A DNA stretch of 64,000 nt from NCBI GenBank assembly GCA_051294375.1, contig CM119266.1, forward strand, positions 6,775,431-6,839,430, in the 5' to 3' direction. The notes under the pieces were generated by a model, which worked only from the letters and a program-made list of their open reading frames with translations, had not been told where the DNA came from and searched no databases. Source of the DNA: Paraspadella gotoi (taxonomy: Eukaryota > Chaetognatha). Made by a program: the position numbers and the translations under genes. Below, piece after piece: positions 1-14,800 of this stretch; the stretch's first letter is position 1, and each line of letters starts with the position of its first letter.

Positions 1-459
1 TTGAGTTTTTTTCCAAACTACAATTTCTTGCGATGACAACAGAAAAACTAACCATCAAAAATCTACGACTAATTGAATAATTAACCCGTATTTAAAGTTT
101 GTTTTTGAAAGAGGGTTTTTGAAAACGGAGATAAAGCGCCAAAAAACTGATTATTGTGAAATTAAAAATGAGAGAAATAAAATTGTTTTTATTCCTGTTG
201 CCCTCAGTCATAATTTTGAACGTTTTTTTCTTCCGCAGTTAAATCATATTTTATTTTCAGCTTTTACTGATAAAGTTAATAGCAAGTAGAACATAAATTT
301 ACCAAAGATGAAACGGCAAAATTGAAAAAAAAGGTGAAACTTATGCCGATCAAAATTTGTCATTCATAACAATTTTTACCCAAATGAAGAGGATTCTGAC
401 CACAATCATGAAATGAATCAAAGCAGCCACAAATAACACTCCGGTGCTAAAGATCGAAA
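1..459. other. AT-rich upstream region of the transporter gene
   Basis: No coding exon, RNA gene or clear core promoter is visible. The stretch is AT-rich and unstructured and should contain the 5' flank and any 5' UTR of the HMIT-like gene. The transcription start cannot be placed from sequence alone. Confidence 0.4.
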
Positions 460-1197
460 ATGAACAACAAAAACCTCAAAAAAAAGTTTTTTGCGACGAA
501 AATGAACGAAAAAGAATCACGAACTTTGACGCCTCCGATTATGAGGGAGATAAGAGACGACGACGACGACGACGACGAAACCGACGACGAAATGCCTCCT
601 CCCTGCGACGAAGATTCGCCGCTGTTGCCCCCGCCGGCGACGCCGATAAAAACAAACAAACTTTTAAAAATGAACCCAAACTTAAACAGGAACGTAAACA
701 ACTCATCGATGGACGATCAAACGACGACGATGACGACGACGACGACGACGACAAAGGGAAAGGCGTTCGTTTACATCCTCGCCTTCTTCGCCGCCATCGG
801 AGGCTTTCTCTTCGGCTACGACACTGGAGTCGTGTCCGGAGCGATGCTCCCTCTCAGGAAAGAGTTCGTTCTCTCGCCGGTTTGGGTGGAAGGTGAGATG
901 CTGCGTGGGTGACGCTTTGTGGGCTACGCTCTGTGGGTGAGAGGCTGTGGGTTTGGGGAAAAAGTAAGGTTGGATGGGGGTAAGGCAAGTTTTGGTTAAT
1001 TCAGGGTCAATTGAAATGCATCTGCTTGCATATGTGAGCGGGGGAGCAGCTTGAAAGTGGACTCACAATTTTACAGGTTGGGGTTTATTCTTTCTTATGA
1101 ATTTGGTTTATACCTATCTAATTATGTATCTAGCTATCTATCTAGCTATAATTTTATTATCTTGGATGGATGGATGGATGGGCGAGGCCTGTTAAGA

Positions 1198-1257
<60 letters not shown>

Positions 1258-2432
1258 ATATCTATCTAATCTAGCTAATCTATCTGTCTGTCTGTCTAAC
1301 TCTGATAGATCTTCCCCACTGATGATGTAATGACTCTTTCCAATCAGTCATTGTCAGCGCCACCATCGCCGGCGCCGCGGTGAGCGCCCTCTTGAGCGGC
1401 GTCATCAACGATCTCTTCGGGCGGCGCCCCGTCATCCTTATCGCCAGCGTCGTCTTTGGCGCCGGCGCCATCGTTCTCGGCGTCGCGAGGGACAAAGCGG
1501 CGCTGCTCGGCGGGCGGATCATCCTCGGCGTCGGAATAGGCCTGATGTCGATGACGACGCCGATGTACATCGCGGAAGTGGCGTCCCCGGATGTAAGGAA
1601 ATCCATTTTATCTTATTTAAAAATAAAATCTAAATATGAACTTGTTAGAATCAGAATTAAAGACAGATCTAAATCAAATCAAAATTTAATCAAATATCAA
1701 ATAAAAAATAAAATTAATTCTACTAAATAGTCTTAAGTATAACGAAGTCGTATAAATCAAATTTAATTCTAATCCAAGTTTACTCTAAATTAAATCTAAA
1801 GTAAATGTTAATCAAGTTAGGAATAAATTCAAGTAAAATTAAATCTCTAGCGAATCAAAGTATAATCTAAACCTGATTTTGATTAAATCTAAATTTAATC
1901 AGAAATTAAATAAAAATTCGACCCAATTTCCCCAGATTCGCGGTCGCCTCATCACTTTGAACAACGTCTTCATCACCGGCGGCCAATTCGTCGCCTCCGT
2001 CGTCTGCGCCGCTTTCATCCAAGTTGACGAGGGATGGCGCTACATGTTGGGCGTGGCCGCCATTCCCGCCGTCGTACAATTCGTTGCCTTTTTGTTTCTA
2101 CCAGAGTCTCCCAGATGGCTCGTCTTGCACGGTATTTATTTCTTTATCGCTTTATAGATGTAAAATAAATATTTTTTTGGGCATAATTATTTTGCTTCAA
2201 AAGTTAACTGTTAAAATAGTTAATTATTAAATTTTAAAATGTTCGTTTTATCCCAGGACAAGCCATAGCCGCGAAAAAAGTTTTGAGAAAAATTCGGGAT
2301 AACGAGGAAGAGGTCGATCAAGAATTGGGATCGATCGAAGCCGATCGTCGGAAATCGTCTGCTACAGATGTTAAAGGATGGAGCCTTTTAGTAAAGGTTG
2401 TTACTTCTTTTATACGTTTACTAATTATTCTT

Positions 2433-2491
<59 letters not shown>

Positions 2492-2535
2492 TTCTTTTAT
2501 TTATTCTTTATTTATTTATTTATTCTTTTATTCAT

Positions 2536-2570
<35 letters not shown>

Positions 2571-4142
2571 TTCTTTTATATATTTATTTATTCTAAATTT
2601 ATTCTTCTATATATTAATTTATTTAATTATTTGTTTATTTGTGTTTTTTTTTTATCAAATTTGAAAGGCAAGTTTATTTACTTGTTTAACTTTATTTTGA
2701 TTTTTACAGATGATGCAAAACAGAAAAATTCGTCGTTCACTTATTGTTGGATGCAGTCTCCAAATGTTCCAACAAATCGCGGGCATCAATACAGTCATGT
2801 ATTACTCAGGTTTTTTTTTCTGTAAAATAAAATTCAACCTCGTGATTTCATAAACTCTGTTTTAATTCAATGTTCCTTTTTTTTCTTACAGCGACCATAA
2901 TAAAAATGTCGGGTGTGACTTCGGATTCTGCCGCTGTTTGGCTGGCGGCGCTGACTGCATTCATCAACTTCGCCTTTACTTTCGTCGGCCTCGCTCTCGT
3001 CGAGAGGGTGGGGCGAAGAAAACTTACCCTAGTGTCGCTCGCTGGTAAGGATGTTAAATGTGTTATTCCTTTAACCATTTTTGTTAGTTTTCAACTTAGT
3101 TTTCTGTAAAAAAGACAAATTTACGTATTTTTCTACTATCGATTCCTTTTCGGATTTGTTTACTTAATACTTATACTTAGTTATAGTTAATTAGTTTTTC
3201 TGTTTTCCTGTAACTTTTTAATCTTAATTTCCTTTTCTTGATTTGAAACAATGTTTGAGGCGTGACAATCAGCTTGGCCTTCCTCGCCATCGGCTTCCAA
3301 CTCTCAGCCTCCGATTCGCCGAACACGACATCACGTGATCCGATCTATCCTAACACGACAAACGCACGTGCGTGCGCCGCCGTCGCCACGTGTACCGTTT
3401 GCGCGCAAGAAGAAAAATGCGGATTTTGTTACGAGGAGATTGGAGGAAAAATAGGTGAAGAGGACTTGATAATAAACAAACTCGGAAACTATAATTAATG
3501 ATTAAAATTAACAATTAAAGATGATAAACAATTAAAGTTAACAATTAAATTAAAGAAAAATTGAAAATTAAAATTGAATGGAAATTACAATTAAAATTAA
3601 CAATTAGAATTGACAATTAATTCTAACAAATCAAAATTAAAAGAAATGTCACAACTAACAATATAAATTAGCAATTAAATTAAATAAATAAACAATCCGG
3701 TCTCCAGGCAACGCTTCTTGTCTTCCCGTCGAATATTCGAGAGACACTTCGAAGCCAACGTCGCCTTATTTCTGCAACGCGACGACGACGACGACGACGA
3801 CGACGAAGACCAACGCGACGAAGGAAGAAAGTCAAGTTTGGGCTTATGATTATTGTCCTTCGCGATACGCGTGGATGTCAACTGGTGAGTTTAATTAAAA
3901 TTAAAATTCCATTATTTTTAATTAAAACAAAATTAGTCAAAATAATTTTAAACGATAGTAAAAGATAGTAAAAGTGCCGCTTGAAACTGATAAACTCTCT
4001 CTCTCTCTCTCTCTCTCTCGCCAGTCGCCATGGTGATCTATTTGATGTTCTTCGCCCCGGTATGGGTCCGATGCCGTGGACAATCAACGCTGAGATTTAT
4101 CCCAATTGGGCCAGATCTATGGGCATCGGAATTGGTGAGGTT

Positions 4143-4194
<52 letters not shown>

Positions 4195-4823
4195 ATTCAC
4201 GTCTCTCTCTCTTCTCCCATCATCATTCCTCTTTATCATTAATCTCTTCTCCAGCAACATCAACCAATTGGTTCTTCAACCTTCTCGTCTCCATGACATT
4301 TTTGACTCTGACCAAAGAATTGACGCCGTCCGGCGCCTTTTGGTTGTACGCGGGATTCGCTGCCATCGGCTTCGTCTTTCTCTTCTTCACTTTACCAGGT
4401 CGAGTTGCTCCTGCCAAATCTGCTGCTGCTGCTGTTGTTTTATTGTCGTTGTTGTCATCGGTGCTGCGGTAGATTCCTCGGGAGCTGTTATTACTAAATT
4501 AGACTTTTTAATTTATTTTGTCAATCCTATAAGAAATTGTAGTTTTTAACCGGATGAAAATTGTTTTACTTCTTCTAATCTCAATCTTACCGAAGATCAA
4601 TCAAAACAATATTTAATGCTTGTAAATTAATTAACATTGAATAAAATATATAATTTTTTTTAACGTAGAAACTCGCGATCGAAGTTTGGAAGAAATCGAG
4701 AAATTATTCGGCGGAGGATTTTTGCGTCGAACCGGAAGTCGAACCGGAAGTCGGGCCGAGATAGTGCCGGGAGTGACGCCGGAAATCGCGACGGAACCGG
4801 CACCGAAAGCAGGAGAAACTTGA
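460..4823 (+). CDS. SLC2A13: Proton/myo-inositol cotransporter (HMIT-like, sugar transporter family)
   Basis: Probable H+-coupled myo-inositol importer, a 12-helix major facilitator protein of the plasma membrane or endosomes. Exons read as 460-892, 1348-1592, 1936-2131, 2257-2396 (or -2390), 2710-2809, 2892-3044, 3260-3454, 3708-3884, 4025-4134, 4255-4398 and 4669-4823, all GT-AG with consistent phases, about 682 aa. Seen motifs: [14 protein letters not shown] in helix 1, two GRR loops (FGRRPV, VGRRKL), [17 protein letters not shown] and [13 protein letters not shown]. The large cysteine-rich extracellular loop specific to HMIT ([16 protein letters not shown], several N-glycosylation sequons) is encoded by exons 7-8. 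The N-tail has a dileucine-type signal (EDSPLL) plus poly-Asp and poly-Thr tracts from (GAC)n. Exon 9 lacks one G after base 4060, where the conserved reading is [11 protein letters not shown]; either a sequence error or a real frameshift. All other exons are intact, so an error is favoured. The gene is convergent with the SH2B gene. Confidence 0.95.
1198..1268. repeat. (TATC)n microsatellite, transporter intron 1
   Basis: About 17 near-perfect tetranucleotide repeats lie in the first intron, preceded by a short GGAT run. It has no coding meaning, although it stays open in some frames. Confidence 0.95.
2433..2592. repeat. (TTTA)n microsatellite, transporter intron 4
   Basis: Interrupted tetranucleotide array filling most of the intron between exons 4 and 5. 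Interruptions are mainly TTC-containing variants. Confidence 0.95.
3996..4018. repeat. (TC)n tract directly before the exon 9 acceptor
   Basis: The CT repeat runs to within 6 bases of the acceptor AG at 4024 and therefore serves as the polypyrimidine tract of intron 8. Confidence 0.85.
4145..4192. repeat. (CT)n tract beginning ten bases after the exon 9 donor
   Basis: Intron 9 starts GTGAGGTTAA and then becomes a CT repeat, followed by an imperfect CT-rich stretch up to the exon 10 acceptor at 4254. Confidence 0.85.
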
Positions 4824-5075
4824 TGTTACGGCAAATGGCGCGGTGTGACGCTATCGGCATGACGTGCGTCAAACTCGGGTCACAAACTTTCGTCTTCTTG
4901 ATGTTTTTGAGTTTTTTTTTTCAACCAAAATGATTTTGTTTATTATTTTTATTATTATTATCATCATTATTATTATTATTTCGAAATGTTGCGAGATTTA
5001 AGATTTTGTAATGCTGTTATTTATTGTCATTACTTCAGTTATTATTTATTGACGGTATTTAAATGACTTTTAGAT

Positions 5076-5081
5076 AATAAA
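5076..5081 (+). terminator. Poly(A) signal AATAAA, transporter gene
   Basis: Canonical hexamer about 250 bases downstream of the stop codon, followed by a T-rich stretch at 5100-5108, as expected for a downstream element. Confidence 0.6.
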
Positions 5082-5390
5082 GATCCAACCTCAAATAGCG
5101 TTTTTTTTATTGCTCTCAAGGTCATGTTATTCTTTCTTACAAAAATATTTAATAATTTATTACGTAGGAACGGTTTGTAGAAAAGACTGACTTATATTTT
5201 GAAGATAAACATAGAAAAGTTTCAGAATTATTTATTCATACCATCAACGAAATGATACATAAAATAGAGCTGGAAGAAATACATGTTGTAATACAGTAAA
5301 GAAATAATAATATGAATACTAATAAATATAAACAATTATAGATAATAAATTTTTTTTCAATAATTACAAGATGTGGTAAAATTACAATAT

Positions 5391-5396
5391 TTTATT
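5391..5396 (-). terminator. Poly(A) signal AATAAA, SH2B gene
   Basis: TTTATT on the + strand, i.e. AATAAA in the sense of the SH2B gene, about 145 bases downstream of its stop codon. A second candidate hexamer lies near 5230. Confidence 0.5.
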
Positions 5397-5539
5397 TATC
5401 TGTAAACAGCAGGAAAATAATGGTAAAAGTCCTAGTAATGCTAAGCCGGTTCCGATTTTCGAGGGAACACAACACTATTTTTCTCCTTTTATAAGATGGT
5501 TTACTACAGTCTGTTAATAAGCATAACTAATCCTTTTTG

Positions 5540-8225
<2,686 letters not shown>

Positions 8226-8757
8226 GATCGGGAGTGGAGGGTGAGTGGAGGGAAGTGGACGGAATTTTCGAGGGGAAGCAGAGATGGATGGCAAGAATCA
8301 GTTTCCGGGTTCAAGTTATGGACTGATCTGTGGTCAAAGTTAAAATAGATATTTTTTTTTTACTTTTTAACCTTTTTTTTTAGGTATTTCTAGACATCTA
8401 TCGGGATTTTAAAAAAGCTTCGACCTCGAAATTAAATACTCTCACAATTTTACGGTCGAGTCTTTATTTTTACGACGAATTTTATTTCAAAGATAAAAAA
8501 TTACGTAAAAAATTAAGATTCAACCGGAGAAAGAGTTGAAGACTTTTAAAAACGCCGGTTGGAAAAAGTCAATGACCCAAACATTTTTGTAGCCTTTTTT
8601 TTAAGAAATTCTTTGAACTTAAAATTTTGTAAATGAGGCTAACCATTAAATTTCTATATTCATATTTTTAAATTCCAGCTAAATTTTTGTCGCAATATAC
8701 TGCAAAATAAATTATTAGAGTTTATATGTCTAAATGTCTAAAATTCTAAATGTTCGA

Positions 8758-8815
8758 AATGGCTATTCGCAAAGGAGTGGGCAGAAGAAAGAGGGTTCAA
8801 ACCCTACACCTATAC
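8758..8815 (+). repeat. tRNA-like fragment with B-box, possible SINE remnant
   Basis: GGTTCAAACCC at about 8798 fits the polymerase III B-box. TGGC about 38 bases upstream could be a degraded A-box. No cloverleaf could be drawn and no second copy was found in this window, so this is only a candidate. Confidence 0.25.
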
Positions 8816-9614
8816 GGTCCCATAGAATAGTGTTCATTGCTTATTTTAATTCTTGATCTAAGCCTCAATTTACTCTTCAATTTACCTTCATCCCAATCGA
8901 AAGTTATTTGACAACATCATTTTTGAATTCTTACATTTTATAAAACAGCCAAAACGTTCAAAAAGTTCAACTCACCTCTAATTTTAGACGTTGAAGTTTG
9001 AATATTTTCTTCTAATTTAACGACATTTAGTTTTGTTTTCTTCATTTCGCGTCTTGGGCAACGAATGAAATGTGTTTAAGAACACCTCTCTCTCTCTGCT
9101 CTCGGTCTCTCTCATCCTCTCTCTCTCTCTCATCTCCTCTCTCGGTCTCTCATCTCTTCCTCTTCGTCCTCTCTCGTCTCCTCTCATCACGACCGTTGAG
9201 TCGACCTTCGACCTCCTTGGTTATGAAAACGGAGATCGGCGTTAAATAGACGAAAGATACGTAGATGAGTAATTAAGTAGGTTAAACTAAAAAGGTAAGG
9301 TGTGAATGCACAAAAAAAAACGGAATTATAACTTTAATGACATAGGTTGTATTTGTAATTCGGCAGATATTATTGACATTTCATCAATACTGATTTAAAA
9401 AAAAACAAACAAAACAACAACCGATTGATGAGGGAAATATTTCTCATTATTTCTAAAATACCCTAATGTGATGTAAAAATAAGGTTAAAATATCGAAGAA
9501 AATTACGACTTCAAATCTTGAGAAAAATATTAAATTGTCACCCGAAGAACTTTGGAATGCGTGACAAGATTAAACCTTGGAACCAGATTTGAAAACTTTG
9601 GGGGATCTATTGTG

Positions 9615-9617
<3 letters not shown>

Positions 9618-9669
<52 letters not shown>
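9618..9669. repeat. (GA)n microsatellite
   Basis: Perfect dinucleotide array of about 26 units. Confidence 0.97.
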
Positions 9670-9673
<4 letters not shown>

Positions 9674-9986
9674 ACAAATGAGGATTTGGTTGGGGAGGCG
9701 GATCTTCCACCAGGGGAATTTTTTAAGTTTTATTACGCAAATGACGACAATTTCTTATTTTAATCGAATTAAATAAGGGAATTTGACTGACTTGTTTTCT
9801 TTCATAATATTCATCTTAATATGGTTTAATCATTATTTTGAAAACCTTTTTACTAATACATATTTTCTCACTATTTACGCATTGCACTTTCAAAGCTTAT
9901 AATTAATGTGAACCTCTCACGATTAGTTTCATAATGACAATGATTTTATTCATAAATAAACACGCTACAAAGTCATGTAAAAAACT

Positions 9987-9987
<1 letters not shown>

Positions 9988-10039
<52 letters not shown>
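9988..10039. repeat. (GA)n microsatellite
   Basis: Perfect dinucleotide array of about 25 units, in the same orientation as the array 370 bases upstream. Confidence 0.97.
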
Positions 10040-10040
<1 letters not shown>

Positions 10041-10711
10041 GATGAGAGTGGAGCAGACGGTCCTTTTTGAATAATTAAATTTGAAGAAATTTCAATTTTT
10101 TTGTGATAAGGATTAAATCCTTTTCTTGAAAGGATACATGTCAACTCATGTTTCGATTTCACATTAAAATTTGAAAACGTGACAGAAACGTGACAAAAAC
10201 GTGACTCATTCGATTTTCTTAACTAATTATTTCTTTAACACGTGTTAGTTGATAAGATTCCCTCGGGAAAATATTCTACATTGTTATTATTATTAATATG
10301 TCATGGCAGTGTCTGGAATAATATTTTGTAGGTATATACTAGTTGTTATACAACATATACGTTTAGATCAGATTTTTTTCGGTTCAAGGACACAGATATT
10401 TTCCATAATCTCTATCATTAATCAGCAAAAAAACAAAAAAAAAACCCAAAAAAAAACAACTGATTCTTAAGTCGAAGAAAAATTTGTATTTTGTGTTTAC
10501 AAGGTCATATGATTTTTTGAAATTTTTTAAATGAAATTCGAACTTTTTTACGATTTTTTTGTTTCGATCTTTTTTTTTCACGAAGATTCGATTCCAAATT
10601 TCGAAGGTGAATCGATCGATCGAACGTACGTACGTACGGACGGACGGATCGACGGATCGACGCCGAATCCTGTCCCCTCAGCAAAATTCCATTGGAATAA
10701 AAGTGATTGAG

Positions 10712-10712
<1 letters not shown>

Positions 10713-10768
<56 letters not shown>
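10713..10768. repeat. (GA)n microsatellite with adjacent GTAC/GGAC/GATC short repeats
   Basis: Perfect GA array of about 27 units. A block of short GTAC, GGAC and GATC tetramers lies 60-100 bases upstream (10609-10662). Confidence 0.9.
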
Positions 10769-10780
<12 letters not shown>

Positions 10781-11564
10781 GGAATATAGGATTAAAGAAA
10801 GAAATAATTAATAAAGTGTGAAAAAATAAAGTTAAAAAGTCAGTAAAAGAAGTAAGTAAATAAAAAAGTTTTTGAAAAAATGTGGGAAAGTAAGAAAGTA
10901 TACCAAAAAGCTTTTAATTAAATTGAAAGAAGTAAAAAGTAAGTCAATAAGAAAAAGGTCCTTTTATATGCTACTGATTTTTATGCCTATGCACTGCATA
11001 AAGTAATTAACACGACAATAGATAAAAATCCTCATTACAATATCCTTATAAAAGCGAGTTATTTTTGGTGGGTTTGGTGACCTTGGCCGAAACAAACTTC
11101 GTCATTCAATTTTTATTAATTTTGTTTTAATCTTCAGACGATAAAAAAAAAAGATATAAATTTTGGTTCATCTGGTGCTTTGTTCCTTTTTTAAAAAAAG
11201 TCGATTGGTACTTCAGATACATATAATTATATAGTCATTCGATGACACCCCCCCCCCTTAAAAAAAGGAACAATGAGATAAGAGGAACTTCGCGATCTTT
11301 TTTTTTTGTGTCACTGAATAAAAATACGAAAATATTTTGGTTACAGTGAAACCTGAGACGATACAGATCTGAATGGGTTTAGGTTTAGGTTTAGGTTTGG
11401 GTTTACCACAACAAATTTCCTCTTTCCATTCTATCCTAAACTCAAGAGATTGAAGTTTTAATATTTTATTAGTACATATTTTCTTTAAATTCAAAGAATC
11501 ATCTATGACTACATATGTTAGGTACGGTTGCATAAAAAGCTGAAAGGATTTGTAAATATTGAGT

Positions 11565-11570
11565 TTTATT
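11565..11570 (-). terminator. Poly(A) signal AATAAA, aminopeptidase gene
   Basis: TTTATT on the + strand, AATAAA in gene sense, about 240 bases after the stop codon at 11810-11812. Confidence 0.45.
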
Positions 11571-11809
11571 CTATCAGAGCTTCGTGAGCTCTCTGTCTCT
11601 CTCGCGTTTGCTAATTATAGAGTCGAAAGTTTGAACAAAGTATAACAAATTTCATAAACAAGTAAATATATGTATTATCAAAGAGTGCAAGAATCAGTAC
11701 ACGTTATATAATCCATACACGGTATAACAAAAATAAATCATTGACCTATAAAGCTACAATCATCTCGTACTACGTAACTTATCAACAATTACGATTTTAT
11801 ATTTGAAAA

Positions 11810-14800
11810 TCAGTTGACCCTTAACAACCCCCAGACAAGCGTTACCCCCGCCACACCCATCATCGCCCTCGTAAAAACGTCGCCCGGGATACAGCCTTTT
11901 CCTCCGTTCGAATCCACTCTCAACGGAATCTCATTCGTTCTGGCTTTCAGCCAATCGTAGGCCTCCGTCGCTCCCGCCTTTTTCAATTCGGGACCAATCA
12001 CGTCGAGGCATTGCTTGTGATATTCGTTGAGCCAATGGCGTTGTCGGTTGCTAAGCAACGAAACGTCGATTAGTTTTGGTTCGTAGGGAACGAGAGTGAC
12101 GGTTGTGATGCGGAGGAAGGGACGACCGGGCGTTTCGAAAGGAAGCGCGACCTGGAGTGGGGGAGATAAAGTGGTGAAATTCATTCCTTTGATTATTTGA
12201 CTAATCATTAATCAAGCTAAATCAGAGGGATTAAAAAGATTTTACTAATTTATTGATTGTGATATGAATTTGATTTACTTTCAAGGGAGTTTGTCTACAG
12301 AACAGTATGTTTTAAGTAACGTAAAACAAAAATATATAATGTATTTTGCATTATTTAATCTCTTTATTTGTATTTTTTAAGAAGTAGTGATGAAGCTATT
12401 ACTATAGAATAATTAAAATTATAAACAATTAAACTTACCCTCTCGGCGAAGCAGATGTTTTCTAGCCTCACCCCAAACATCCCTGCCAAATAGTAGCCCG
12501 GCTCGTCGGAGAAAAACTGACCCTCCTTAACCACCTCGGCCCTGAGCCCTGGCGGCTCGTGGACAGAGAGGTAAGAGCCGATGCCGTGCCCCGTGCCGTG
12601 TAGATACTCCATGCCCCGACGCCAGAGGGGCGAGCGGGCTCGGATCTGGAGTTCGTTGCCCGTCACCTGGGTTTGGAGGTGGGTTGGGGTGTGTGAGTGT
12701 GGCGAAAAATGAAGACGTGAGTCGGTTGAATGTGAAAAATATCGGGTTACTGAAGGTGACGGAAAAGAAAAGTGAGAAATGGGAAATAAATATAAAAGGT
12801 TGGAAATGAAGTGTTGGAGACTGAAGATAGTAAATAACGATTGGAGATTGTATTAATAAATACAATTTTAGTTTTTCAAAAGAATTACTTAACAAAAAAG
12901 AACAAAACAAATATGAGTAAGAAAAAAAAACCAAAGAAGAAAAAAGAAAAGAAAAAAGAAAAGAAAAAAGAAAAGAAAAATGAAACGAAAAAAGAACCCT
13001 GGTTCATTAGCCTTTCTCCCTTATTTCTTATTGTCATGACCTTTGATGACCAATTGATTAATGAACATGAAAAACCCACCTTGTTGTCCGGAAAAACAGA
13101 CATGGCCAGATCGATTTGTCCCATTAGGACTCGAGTGTAGGAGTCGATCTGTAGTTTGTTCGGAGTTCCGTAGTGAAAAGTGCGAGTCACGTCCGTGGTG
13201 CCATCTCTGTACAAGGGCGGCCAGATGAATTTTTTGATACGAAGGAAATGTATATAAATATTTCTTAATACTTAGTTTATATATATATATATTTTTCCTT
13301 TCTTTTAAATCAGTTTAAAACTTATATAACAAATACATTTTGTTAATTAAATATAAATTAGAGTTAAAATCAAATTAAAGGATTAAGGAACAAAAACGGG
13401 GGCTTTTGGAAAAGAGAGCCCGAAAATGAATTAAAAATTAAAGATGAGCGCGAGAATTGATTCGGCCGCCCCTGTACTGTCCGCCGGAATCGAGCAACAA
13501 TTGTCCGGCGCCGATTTTTGCCGGAGATGAATTTTTTGAGGGATTGTAGTGGATGATGGCGCCTGAAGGGGGAGGAGGAGGGGAGGAGGGGGAGGAGGAG
13601 GAGGGGGCGAAGGAAGAAAAGAAAAGGGAGAGGAGGAGGAGCGGAGGAGGGAGAGAAGAAGAAAAGGGAAGGAGGAGGAAGATAGAAAAGGGGAAAAGGG
13701 AAGATAGAAAGGGGAGGCATAGAAAAGAGGGAGAAATAGAACAAGAGGATAGAAAAGAGGAAAAGGGGAGGCAGAGGCATAGAAAAGGCGGAGGATAGAA
13801 AAGGGAAAGGGAGGATAGAAAAGGAGGATAGAAGAAAAGTGTGAGGATTAGAAAAAGGGGAGAAAAGGGGAGGATAGAAAAGGGAAGGGAGGCATAGAAA
13901 AGGGGATGATAGAAAAGGGGGATGATAGAAAAGCGGAAGGAAGATAAAAGAGGGAGGATGAAAAGCGAGAAAAGCGGGAAGGAAGAGGACAGAAGGGATT
14001 AGATAGGCAAGAGGTGAATAGAAATAAAAGATGGAGAATAATAAAAGAGGAAAAAAAAAAAAACATCAGTGATGAGAAGCGAATTAAAAATAATGGCCCA
14101 AAAAAAAAAAAATTGGTAAAAGTATCAAAAATTTATATATATGTATTAAAAATTTAAAATAATAAATATGAAGATATAAAACGAAGTAACATTCGCCAAT
14201 CTTTCCCCTTCCCCCCCAGCCGCCACCCCTCACCATTGCCCCATATCCGCGATCGATCGGGAAACTCTCCCCCATAGCTCTCCTCCTTACTCTTCCTCAT
14301 CGTCCCCACCTCCTCCGCCACTTCCGCTTCCGTCGGCCGCTCTCCAGCGTCGACGCGCCGCTCCAGCGCCGCTGCGTACTCGATCAACGCCGCCGCGTCG
14401 CGGACGTGCGCCGCTCGCATCCCGGCGCGCTCCGTGGGATTCTTGACCGCCTTGGCGTCGCGGATCGGCGGCGGCGTGAAGAGGCGGCGGTGGGCGGGGA
14501 TGCGGCGGAAGATCTGGAATTGGGGGCGTGGATGGGATGTGGAAGAGAAGGAAAAGAAAAAAAGAGTGAAAAGGAGTCAAAAAGAGTGAATTAAAGAACG
14601 TGTATATTCTTGTGAACAAAGTTAGTTGAAATATAAAATTGAAAAAAAATAAGTAAATGAAATCGGGACAACCGTTACTAATTAATTAGTTAATTAATTA
14701 ATTAATAGCGGATGATTTTTTAAAAAAATTTTATGAGGGAAAAGGAAAGAGAGTAAGACTATTCTTATTTTCTCAAGAATTTTACAAAATGTTTGTTTAT

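Larger units (their letters stand above)
4824..5539. other. Convergent 3' region between transporter and SH2B genes
   Basis: AT-rich spacer holding both 3' UTRs. No coding exon or RNA gene is visible. Poly(A) signals of the two genes lie about 310 bases apart and point toward each other. Confidence 0.7.
8226..11809. other. Intergenic region between SH2B and aminopeptidase genes
   Basis: AT-rich. It contains the shared upstream/3' flank of two genes on the same strand, a CT/CTC-rich block at 9086-9190, three long (GA)n arrays, a tRNA-like fragment near 8760 and a C8 homopolymer at about 11247-11255. No coding exon is supported; the reading frames in it are microsatellite artefacts or AT-rich noise. 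Confidence 0.6.

Noticed and set aside
11378-11403. (TTTAGG)n resembling telomeric repeats
   Set aside because: Only about three units, and the unit matches neither TTAGG of arthropods nor TTAGGG; treated as a simple repeat.
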